A stretch of DNA of 64,000 nucleotides from assembly GCA_944324075.1 (NCBI GenBank), contig CALUUZ010000011.1, forward strand, positions 47,313 through 111,312, read 5' to 3'. Positions 27,132 through 34,142 of this stretch are shown piece after piece. The position numbers and the translations under genes are program-made. Within the stretch, counting starts at the first letter, position 1. The number at the start of each line of letters is the position of its first letter. Under the pieces are notes generated by a model that saw nothing but the letters and a program-made list of their open reading frames with translations, was not told the origin of the DNA and searched no databases. Origin of the DNA: Candidatus Mailhella excrementigallinarum. GTDB taxonomy: Bacteria; Desulfobacterota; Desulfovibrionia; Desulfovibrionales; Desulfovibrionaceae.

Positions 27132-27527
27132 TTAAATATTGTCCCTGATGGTCTTGAGTGCTTCAATGGTCATGGCCCGGAGCTGTTCGGGGTCCGTGAC
27201 GCCATACTGTTTTCTGAGCATCGACGCAACCGCGATGGACAGGCTTTCCAGACTGCCGGCCGTGGACAGGGCAGAGCCTTCTTCCGGTCCGACATAGAAG
27301 GTCCTGCCGGTGCCGCAGCAGCCCCGGCAGGGGCCGGAGGGCTGGCAGGCTGCGGCGGGCGCAGGCTCCTGCGCGGGTTCCGGGCCGTACACGACGCTCA
27401 CTCCCCGTCTGGCAAGCTCATCCTTCGCACCGGGGGTAAGGATTCTGTCCCTGTCGACATAGAGCTTTCCATCCTGCCTGCAGATGAAAGCGTCGAGATT
27501 TTCAACACAGATCAGTTCTTTTTTCAT
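27132..27527 (-). CDS. Uncharacterised BMC-associated protein with Cys-rich middle
   Basis: 131 residues, not confidently assigned. The N-terminal part (ILTPGAKDELARRGVSVVYG) resembles the short LTPSA-type segment at the start of EutT and some EutQ-like proteins. A Pro/Ala linker with CQPSGPCRGCCGTG follows, then a C-terminal amphipathic helix (SLESLSIAVASMLRKQYG) of the type that targets cargo to BMC shells. Three bases separate its start from the preceding gene's stop region, so it is part of the BMC transcript. A metal- or cluster-binding cargo or adaptor is possible (inference). Confidence 0.6.
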   Translation of the reverse strand: MKKELICVENLDAFICRQDGKLYVDRDRILTPGAKDELARRGVSVVYGPEPAQEPAPAAACQPSGPCRGCCGTGRTFYVGPEEGSALSTAGSLESLSIAVASMLRKQYGVTDPEQLRAMTIEALKTIRDNI

Positions 27528-27529
27528 GT

Positions 27530-28078
27530 TTACCTCACTCCGCCTGTCAATGCCCTGGCCATGGCTTCGGCGGGATTGGGAATAACCACCGCTTCCACAA
27601 GCTTGTCGCCAAGGGATTCGCTTGCGGCTTCCACGGCTTCGCGCACGGCGGCCACGTCTCCCCCGAGCACAAAGAAGGATTTGCCGGTGATGCCCTGGCC
27701 GGCAACAAATTTCAGCAGCCGGACTTCCGATTTTTTTACCGCGATATCGGCGGCGTTGATGCCGATGGAAACAAAACGGCTTTCCACCACGCCCAGAGCT
27801 TCGCCCCGCAGGGCGGGTTCGCTCTTTTTCAGTGCGGCGGTCAGCAGGGGAGACACATGGGAGATGACAAAACTCCCGGTCAGGCGCTTCTGCCCGGCCC
27901 GTGCGAAATTGACGGAAGTTTCCACCGCTTCGCGGTCCCCGGCGACATAAATGATGAACCTGCCGGAACACAGGGTCGCCGCGCGCACAAGTTCCACATC
28001 GGCCACCTTGACCATGCCGTCCGCCAGCTCCGCGCCGGCAGCAATGCTGCTCAGTTCCACAACGCCGAGAGTATCCAC
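27530..28078 (-). CDS. Second PduT-like tandem-BMC shell protein
   Basis: Two BMC domains in 182 residues (DTLGVVELSSIAAGAELADG and EALGVVESRFVSIGINAADI). The cysteine in RAATLCSGRF aligns with the cluster cysteine of PduT. I use GTG 28078, which is 7 bp past the eutN stop and has GAGGATAAC upstream. An upstream ATG at 28108 would overlap eutN. Having two PduT-type trimers in one shell is unusual. Confidence 0.88.
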   Translation of the reverse strand: MDTLGVVELSSIAAGAELADGMVKVADVELVRAATLCSGRFIIYVAGDREAVETSVNFARAGQKRLTGSFVISHVSPLLTAALKKSEPALRGEALGVVESRFVSIGINAADIAVKKSEVRLLKFVAGQGITGKSFFVLGGDVAAVREAVEAASESLGDKLVEAVVIPNPAEAMARALTGGVR

Positions 28079-28085
28079 GTTATCC

Positions 28086-28361
28086 TCACAGACCCTTGGT
28101 GATTTCAACTTCGTCCAGAATGCCGACGATGGCGGCGTCCACGGGAATGCCGGGAGAGGCCAGAGCCTTGCGCGCCGAGCTGCCGGTCACCACCAGCACC
28201 TGTTCGCCGATACCCGCGCCCACGCAGTCGGCGGCGACAAGGCTTTCATGCCGCTTGCCGTCAGCCGGGTCGATGCGCTGCACGACCATGAGCTTCAGGC
28301 CATTGAGCGCGTCTTCCTTTTTCGTGGCCCATACGTTGCCGATTACGATGCCTATAATCAT
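28086..28361 (-). CDS. eutN: EutN/CcmL-type BMC vertex protein (BMC-P)
   Basis: The 91-residue protein begins MIIGIVIGNVWATKKEDALN and has the family core GAGIGEQVLVVTGSSAR and IVGILDEVE. Pentamers of this fold cap the vertices of icosahedral microcompartments. It is the only vertex gene in the locus. It sits between the 200-aa unknown gene and the second PduT-like gene, with gaps under 10 bp. Confidence 0.95.
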   Translation of the reverse strand: MIIGIVIGNVWATKKEDALNGLKLMVVQRIDPADGKRHESLVAADCVGAGIGEQVLVVTGSSARKALASPGIPVDAAIVGILDEVEITKGL

Positions 28362-28370
28362 CCGCAGCCT

Positions 28371-28973
28371 CTACAGTTGTTTCAGGATGCTCATGTGCAG
28401 AGACTCCGCCGTTTCCGCCGCGAGGGGCGTCACATTGGCGGCGGCCGGCACCACCAGGATACGGACGCCTTCCGTTCCGGCCTGTTCGACCATTCCCGCC
28501 GTGATCAGGCTTTCCCGCAATCTCGCCGTATCGGGCCGCCTGGCCCGAAATTCCCTGAGGCCATAGGACGCCAGTTTTTTTTCATACGCGGCGTACAGAT
28601 CATACAGGGGACCGGGAGCGCTTTCGGCATAAGTCCGGTACGCGAAGTCCAGCACCTCCACCTCGACGCCCCGCAGAAGAAGGGTGAGCGTTTTCTCCAT
28701 GAGCGGGGAAGAGGCGCGCCCCGCAGCCAGGTCGGCCATGTCGGAGCAGGAAAGCTCGGGCAGAATATACTTTTGCGGCGTTCTGCCGGCGCAGTCCTCG
28801 CCCGGGAACAGGATTTCCGTGCCTTCACCGAAGAAGGGAACGACAAGGGGCGCAATCCGTTCGACCAGGGCCGCGTCACGCGTGGCGAGTACCATGACGC
28901 AGGCGTTCCCACGCCCGTCGATCCGTTCCAGAACCTCCAGAACGACTGTATGCACCAGTTCCGCTATATCCAT
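28371..28973 (-). CDS. Uncharacterised BMC-locus protein (200 aa)
   Basis: Not confidently recognised. It begins with an amphipathic helix (MDIAELVHTVVLEVLERIDG) like BMC targeting peptides, followed by an alpha/beta core with a flavodoxin-like strand (ACVMVLATRD) and a late strand (RILVVPAAANVTP). Its size and setting recall the uncharacterised ethanolamine-locus proteins of anaerobes. It has no catalytic motif I can name. It lies 9 bp upstream of eutN and 21 bp downstream of eutJ. Confidence 0.6.
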   Translation of the reverse strand: MDIAELVHTVVLEVLERIDGRGNACVMVLATRDAALVERIAPLVVPFFGEGTEILFPGEDCAGRTPQKYILPELSCSDMADLAAGRASSPLMEKTLTLLLRGVEVEVLDFAYRTYAESAPGPLYDLYAAYEKKLASYGLREFRARRPDTARLRESLITAGMVEQAGTEGVRILVVPAAANVTPLAAETAESLHMSILKQL

Positions 28974-28994
28974 GGCTTCACCCGGAAATACCGT

Positions 28995-29822
28995 TCAGTC
29001 CCTCGCGCCGCAGTTGAGCGCGATGCCCAGCGGCGTGACCAGAAAAGGGTTGGAGGGCTTGCACACCGGCTTGCCCGTTTCCCTGGCGATGACCGCTTCC
29101 ATTCCCTTCAGACAGCAGGTGCCCCCCACCAGATATATGGCTGAAACGTCGCGCCCGCGGATATGCCGGTTGATGATCGAGGCCATCTTTTCCAGCACCG
29201 GCTTGACTACGGGAAAAATCTCCTCCTGGCGGGCCGGATCTTTCTTGATGTTCTCGGCCTCCTCGAAGCTGATGCCGTAGTTGCCCGCCAGCACAAGGGA
29301 AAGATGCGTGCCTCCGGTGGGTTCGTCGGCAACATAGACGACCTTGCCGTTCTCAAGCACGGAGAGCCCCGTGGTGCCGCCGCCGATATCCACGATGACG
29401 CCGTTTTCCACCCCCAGCACGGCGTTGGCGGCAGTAGGCTCATCCAGCACGGAAGTGACCGTGAGACCCGCGCCTTCCACCACATGGCGGTGGGTGGCGC
29501 ACTCGCGTTCGCCTGTGCCGGGGGGCACGGCAATGGCCGCCAGTTCCAGCTCGCGGCCGAGGCGTTCCCCAAGCTGCTGAACCAGTTTGCGGACAATGCG
29601 CGTGGCTCCGGTGTAATCCACTACAAGTCCGTCACGGACGACCTGGGCGAATTCCAGCGCGCAGGCCACAGGCTTGCGTTCGGCATTGACCACGACGACC
29701 ACGATATAGGCAGTGCCAAGATCCACGCCCACAAAGAGCTGTTCGCCCGGGGAAAGCTCAGCGGGTTCGCCTATACGGCGTTCCAGTTCGCCGATCTGCC
29801 GGTTAACGGCCGCAAAGTCCAT
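28995..29822 (-). CDS. eutJ: EutJ-like actin/Hsp70-fold ATPase
   Basis: The 275-residue protein has phosphate-1 loop VGVDLGTAYIVVVVV, phosphate-2 loop VIVDIGGGTTGLSV and the adenosine motif YLVGGTCCLKGM. EutJ is thought to be a chaperone-like factor for BMC enzymes, but its role is unproven. ATG 29822 has GGGAG at the right spacing, so I prefer it to the GTG at 29828. Its start overlaps the 3' end of pduL by 20 bp, which implies coupling. Confidence 0.88.
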   Translation of the reverse strand: MDFAAVNRQIGELERRIGEPAELSPGEQLFVGVDLGTAYIVVVVVNAERKPVACALEFAQVVRDGLVVDYTGATRIVRKLVQQLGERLGRELELAAIAVPPGTGERECATHRHVVEGAGLTVTSVLDEPTAANAVLGVENGVIVDIGGGTTGLSVLENGKVVYVADEPTGGTHLSLVLAGNYGISFEEAENIKKDPARQEEIFPVVKPVLEKMASIINRHIRGRDVSAIYLVGGTCCLKGMEAVIARETGKPVCKPSNPFLVTPLGIALNCGARD

Positions 29823-30498
29823 GGGCACTCCCGGATTTGCCGATGATGATGCCGTTCACGCCGTTTTTCCAGCCCGATCCGTTGCCCTCATCCGCATCAA
29901 TGTGCATGGCCAGATTGAACTTGTCGCTGACCCGCACCAGCACATCTTCCAGGATGAGGGGACGCTCGGTGCCGAGGCGCACACAGACCTTGTCGTTGTC
30001 CGCCACGCCGAAGCGCGCGGCATCTTCCGGGGACATGTGAATATGGCGTGAGGCCACGATAACGCCCTCTTCAAGACCGACAATGCCGGTCTGCGAGGCC
30101 AGAATGATGCCCGGCGTCCCGGCGATGTCGCCGGACTGGCGCACCGGAGCGTCAATGCCCAGAATACGCGCGTCGGTTTTGGAAATTTCCACCTGGGATC
30201 TGCCCCGTGACGGGCCGAGGATGGCCACGTTGTCCATGACGCCCTTGGGGCCGATGAGGCGCACGCGTTCCTTGCACAGGAACTGGCCGGGCTGCGAGAG
30301 ATCCCTGGCGTGGGTCAGGGGAGCGCCGAACAGGGCAATGGCGTCCTGCTCGCTGAGATGGACATGGCGGGCGGAAAGCTCCACCGGAATGGGATCGCTC
30401 TCTCTCGCGTCGGCGTGAGGCGCGGTCTGGGCCGCGACTTCGTTCAGCACGCAGGTGAGAACTTCCGCCAGCACGTTTTTTATGGCTTGTTCGTTCAT
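29803..30498 (-). CDS. pduL: PduL-type phosphotransacylase
   Basis: The 231-residue protein makes acetyl-phosphate and recycles CoA inside the shell. Two PduL domains carry the zinc-site histidines in SARHVHLSEQDA and ASRHIHMSPEDA, and the closing AMHIDADEGNG is present. The first 20 residues (NEQAIKNVLAEVLTCVLNEV) form the encapsulation helix typical of PduL, followed by a flexible linker. A GGAGA site precedes the ATG. Confidence 0.95.
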   Translation of the reverse strand: MNEQAIKNVLAEVLTCVLNEVAAQTAPHADARESDPIPVELSARHVHLSEQDAIALFGAPLTHARDLSQPGQFLCKERVRLIGPKGVMDNVAILGPSRGRSQVEISKTDARILGIDAPVRQSGDIAGTPGIILASQTGIVGLEEGVIVASRHIHMSPEDAARFGVADNDKVCVRLGTERPLILEDVLVRVSDKFNLAMHIDADEGNGSGWKNGVNGIIIGKSGSAHGLCGR

Positions 30499-30595
30499 GT
30501 TTTCTCCGCTGCAAGATCAAAGCGCCCGTAAGCGCAAATCCCGCCGGCGAATGCGGCGGAGAGCCGGGGAACGTTCCCCGGCCCGTTCCGCTGTC

Positions 30596-30880
30596 TTACG
30601 CTTCCTTGTGGGGAAGGATGAGTTCCACTTCGGAATGGGGACGCGGGATGACATGCACGCTGACCAGTTCGCCGACCTTCTGAGCCGCGGCGGAACCGGC
30701 GTCGGTGGCGGCCTTGACCGCGCCCACGTCGCCGCGGACCATGACGGTCACGAGTCCGCCGCCGACCTGCACCCGTCCGATAAGCGTGACGTTGGCGGCC
30801 TTGACCATGGCATCGGCGGCTTCAACGGCGCCCACGAGGCCCTTGGTTTCAATCATGCCCAAAGCATTGGTGGAAGTCAT
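30596..30880 (-). CDS. BMC-H hexameric shell protein (PduA/CutR-like), copy 2
   Basis: 94 residues, a single BMC domain ([20 protein letters not shown]), nearly identical to the 26775 gene over residues 5-90. Substitutions include V for E next to the QVGGG pore-side loop and a different basic C-terminus. It is probably the product of a recent duplication or kept similar by gene conversion. An AAGGAG ribosome-binding site is present. Confidence 0.95.
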   Translation of the reverse strand: MTSTNALGMIETKGLVGAVEAADAMVKAANVTLIGRVQVGGGLVTVMVRGDVGAVKAATDAGSAAAQKVGELVSVHVIPRPHSEVELILPHKEA

Positions 30881-30950
30881 GTCGGTCTCCTTGATGTTGT
30901 TTTGCGTTGATTATATGAACGCCCGCGCCGTCCGGCGCGAAGACGTCATG

Positions 30951-32441
30951 TTACATAACTTTCTTCAGTTCCGCGACGATCAGGGAAGTGATGGCGTTGA
31001 TGTCGATGGAGGAAGTGCCCGCTGCGTTCGCACAGGACGACGCGGCGGAACAGCAGCTCTTCGGCGCTTCGGCATGGCAGTCATGATGCCGGCACATGCT
31101 GCTGCCCAGATCGTAGGCCACGCGCCGGATGTTGAGCAGATTCATGGGGGTCACGTTGTCGGACGTGGCGCTTCCGCCCACCGCTCCGCAGCCCAGCGTG
31201 AAGGAGGGGAAGAGAGCCGTGGTGAGGCCCACGCCGCCCTGGGTGGAGGGGGTGTTGACCAGGATGCGGGAAACCGGCTTTTTCAGGCCGAATTCGCGGA
31301 TCACGTCTTCATTGTTGGAGTGGATGGCCAGGGAGTGGCCGATGCCGCAGTTGTGCAGCAGGGCATGACAGAGTTCGCAGGCCTGATGCCAGTCGTTGAC
31401 CACATAGAAGCCGAGCAGGGCGGTGAGTTTCTCCTTGGAGAAGGGGAACTTGGCTCCCACGCCCTGTTCGTCGGAGATCAGCAGACGGGTGCCCGCGGGG
31501 ACTTCGATGCCGGCTATTCTGGCGATGGTCATGGCATCGCGGCCCACAATGGCAGGATTCATGGAACCGTTGCCGCGTTCCATGACTGCCTTGACCCTGG
31601 TGAGATTTTCGCCTTCAAGGAAGAAACCGCCCTGCGCGATCAGCGCGCGCTTGACCTGCGCGGCAATGACGGATTCCGTGACGATGGACTGTTCGGACGC
31701 GCAGATGGTGCCGTTGTCAAAGGTCTTGCTGGCCATGATTTTGGCCACGGCGTCTTCAATATTGGCGCTGCGCTCGATGTAGGCGGGCACATTGCCTGCG
31801 CCCACGCCCAGAGCGGGCGTGCCGGAGCTGTAGGCCGCCTTGACCATGCCGGGGCCGCCGGTGGCGAGGATGAGATCGGCGATCTTCATCAGTTCGGCGC
31901 TGCCCTCAATGGTGGGGATGCTGATGCAGCTCACCAGATCGGTGCTGACGCCGCAGTGATGCAGGGCTTCCTTGATGATTTCCACCGTGCGGCCGATGCA
32001 CTTCTTCGCGCTGGGATGGGGAGTGAACACGATGGCGTTGCCGGCCTTCAGCGAGATAAGGGACTTGTAGATGACGGTGGAGGTGGGGTTGGTGGACGGG
32101 ATGATGCCCGCGATGACGCCCACCGGCACGGCGATTTCGGTGATCCTGTTGACCGTGTCTTCGCGCAGGATGCCGACGGTCTTCATATCCTTGATGGCCG
32201 CGTAGACTTTCTCGCTGGCGAGAAGGTTCTTGATTTTCTTGTCCTGCGGCTTGCCGTAGCCGGTTTCTTCATGAGCCAGCACGCCGAGAGCCTCGGCCTG
32301 GGCCGCGGCGGCTTCGGAAACCGCCTTGACGACGGCATCAATGCGTTCCTGTCCCAGTTGCGAGAACTCGGCCTGGGCGGCGCGGGCGGCGCGGACCAGT
32401 GCGCGGGCTTCCTGGATGGACAGCAAATCCTTGTCTACCAT
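30951..32441 (-). CDS. CoA-acylating acetaldehyde dehydrogenase (BMC cargo)
   Basis: The 496-residue protein converts acetaldehyde, NAD+ and CoA to acetyl-CoA. The catalytic cysteine is in FDNGTICASEQ and the NAD-binding block is IPSTNPTSTVIYKSL. The C-terminus ends in a canonical encapsulation helix (SIDINAITSLIVAELKKVM). Between the enzyme and this helix is a Cys/His-rich linker (MCRHHDCHAEAPKSCC, then SSCANA) with six cysteines and three histidines, which is unusual and might bind metal or form disulfides. This is the EutE/CutF role in the pathway. It starts 4 bp after the tailed shell gene. Confidence 0.94.
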   Translation of the reverse strand: MVDKDLLSIQEARALVRAARAAQAEFSQLGQERIDAVVKAVSEAAAAQAEALGVLAHEETGYGKPQDKKIKNLLASEKVYAAIKDMKTVGILREDTVNRITEIAVPVGVIAGIIPSTNPTSTVIYKSLISLKAGNAIVFTPHPSAKKCIGRTVEIIKEALHHCGVSTDLVSCISIPTIEGSAELMKIADLILATGGPGMVKAAYSSGTPALGVGAGNVPAYIERSANIEDAVAKIMASKTFDNGTICASEQSIVTESVIAAQVKRALIAQGGFFLEGENLTRVKAVMERGNGSMNPAIVGRDAMTIARIAGIEVPAGTRLLISDEQGVGAKFPFSKEKLTALLGFYVVNDWHQACELCHALLHNCGIGHSLAIHSNNEDVIREFGLKKPVSRILVNTPSTQGGVGLTTALFPSFTLGCGAVGGSATSDNVTPMNLLNIRRVAYDLGSSMCRHHDCHAEAPKSCCSAASSCANAAGTSSIDINAITSLIVAELKKVM

Positions 32442-32445
32442 GTGA

Positions 32446-33102
32446 CTACTCCTCTATTTTCCTGAGCGCCCGCGTGATGGCGGCAATCAGGGATTTCTTG
32501 TCGGCCGACGCGATGGCCTCCTCGGTCATGGACAGGCCGTCCATGGTTCGGGCCAGTTGACGCAACCGGTTCAGGTTCATGTTTTTCAGCCGCGCGGGTT
32601 CGGGCAGTGCGGAAGTCTGCCTTTCAGCGTCGGGAAGCGCCGCGGCCGTTTCGGCCGTTTCGGAAAGAGACGCGGCAGGGGCTTCCTCCGCGGCAGGTCC
32701 GCCGGACTTGCCGGACGTTTCTGTGAGGGGCTCCGAGGATGCGGCCTCCGGCGCGCCGGAGGCCGCATCGGGAGAAAGCTCCTCTCCGGAAGGGAAATAT
32801 TTTGCATCCCGGGGGTCGTTCGGATCGGGATCCAGCAGCAGGATGCCGTTCAGTTCCTGATCCGGGCGGGGAATAACGTGCGCGGAAACCAGTTCAGCTC
32901 CGGCAATGCGCAGGATACAGGCTTTGGCGGCATCCACGGATGCCTGTACGGCGGAGACTTCTCCGGCGATGGTGATGGTCACTAGGCCGCCCGTCGCCAG
33001 GTTCTTTTCCAGCAGACGCACGTCGGCGGCCTTCAGCATGGCGTCCGCGCCCTCAATCGCCGCGAGCAGTCCTCTGGTTTCCACAAGTCCGAGTGCCAGC
33101 AT
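32446..33102 (-). CDS. BMC-H shell protein with long linker and SAP/Rho-N-like tail domain
   Basis: The 218-residue protein has a BMC domain (about 1-90; ALGLVETRGLLAAIEGADAM), a linker of about 75 residues rich in Ala, Pro, Glu and Ser, and a C-terminal module of about 50 residues (NMNLNRLRQLARTM, then ADKKSLIAAITRAL). The tail pattern (helix LNRLRQLA, turn, helix KKSLIAAI) looks like SAP/Rho N-terminal nucleic-acid-binding helices. EutK has a comparable plan with a different helix-turn-helix tail. Function unknown; linking shell to nucleic acid or to cargo is possible. Confidence 0.85.
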   Translation of the reverse strand: MLALGLVETRGLLAAIEGADAMLKAADVRLLEKNLATGGLVTITIAGEVSAVQASVDAAKACILRIAGAELVSAHVIPRPDQELNGILLLDPDPNDPRDAKYFPSGEELSPDAASGAPEAASSEPLTETSGKSGGPAAEEAPAASLSETAETAAALPDAERQTSALPEPARLKNMNLNRLRQLARTMDGLSMTEEAIASADKKSLIAAITRALRKIEE

Positions 33103-33120
33103 GGGAAAGCCTCCTCAGGC

Positions 33121-34053
33121 TCAGTGCCTGATTACTGTTACCGGGAAATCGTAGTGTTTGATAACGCCTTCGACCCGTTCCAGATCCTCTTCGCTCAGCG
33201 CGGGATCCCCGGGGAGGGGATATTCGCGCCCCAGCTGGGCGTATTTGTTGACGCCCATCTTGTGGTAAGGAAGCAGGTCAATGCCCTTGCAGTTGCGGTG
33301 ATCCTTGTAGGGTTCAAGAAAACGTACCATGGTCTCGATTTCACGCTCGCCGTCGTTGACTCCCTTGAGCAGGGGCACGCGCACCTTGACGTTGCGCCGG
33401 TTTTCAAACAGCCACCGCAGATTGTCCAGAATAAGCTCGTTGCGCACACCGGTGAGCTGATAGTGTCGGTCGGAATCCATGTGCTTGACGTCAAACAGGA
33501 ACAGATCCGTCACGTCCGCCGCTTTCTGCACCACCTCGGGCCGCGCGTAGCCGCAGGTTTCGATGGCGGTATTGATGCCGCGCTGCTTGCAGGCAGTCAG
33601 CAGGTTGATCGCGGCTTCGGGCTGCATGAGCACCTCGCCGCCGCCCAGGGTCACGCCGCCGCCCGAACTCTGGTAAAAGGGCAGATCTTCCTCAATGACG
33701 CTCATGATGTCCGAAATCGTGCGGTATTCTCCGGACACGCTGAGCGCGGACTGAGGACAGGCTTCCGCACACTTGCGGCAGCCCACGCACTCCGCGTCGC
33801 GCATGATGACGTGCCGTTTCGTCACGGCGTCCATGACATGAACGCCCGCGGGACAGACGGCTGCGCATGCCCCGCAATCCACGCAGCGATCTTTCTTGAA
33901 CAGGATCTGATATCCGCGCAGCTGCCCTTCCGGGTTGGAACACCAGAGACAGCGCAGGGGGCAGCCTTTGAAAAAGACCAGCGTCCTGATGCCCGGACCG
34001 TCATACAGGTTGTATTTCTGTATGTTGAAAATCAGCGCTTTTCTTTCAACCAC
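33121..34053 (-). CDS. cutD: Choline TMA-lyase activating enzyme CutD
   Basis: The 310-residue radical-SAM activase installs the glycyl radical on CutC. The radical-SAM cluster motif is FKGCPLRCLWCSNPE. A ferredoxin-like insertion has two more CxxCxxCxxxC sets (CVDCGACAAVCP and CVGCRKCAEACP). The GGGEVLMQPE and DVKHMD motifs are typical of glycyl-radical activases. The start is GTG with GGAG about 11 bp upstream. It lies 89 bp downstream of cutC, the usual order. Confidence 0.96.
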   Translation of the reverse strand: MVERKALIFNIQKYNLYDGPGIRTLVFFKGCPLRCLWCSNPEGQLRGYQILFKKDRCVDCGACAAVCPAGVHVMDAVTKRHVIMRDAECVGCRKCAEACPQSALSVSGEYRTISDIMSVIEEDLPFYQSSGGGVTLGGGEVLMQPEAAINLLTACKQRGINTAIETCGYARPEVVQKAADVTDLFLFDVKHMDSDRHYQLTGVRNELILDNLRWLFENRRNVKVRVPLLKGVNDGEREIETMVRFLEPYKDHRNCKGIDLLPYHKMGVNKYAQLGREYPLPGDPALSEEDLERVEGVIKHYDFPVTVIRH

Positions 34054-34142
34054 AGGACTGGCTCCGCAAGACTCGTTCTCTGTCGTTTCGGCGGCGTTCC
34101 CGCGGGAACGCCGCCCGTTTTCCTCTCAGCAGCAATCCACCT

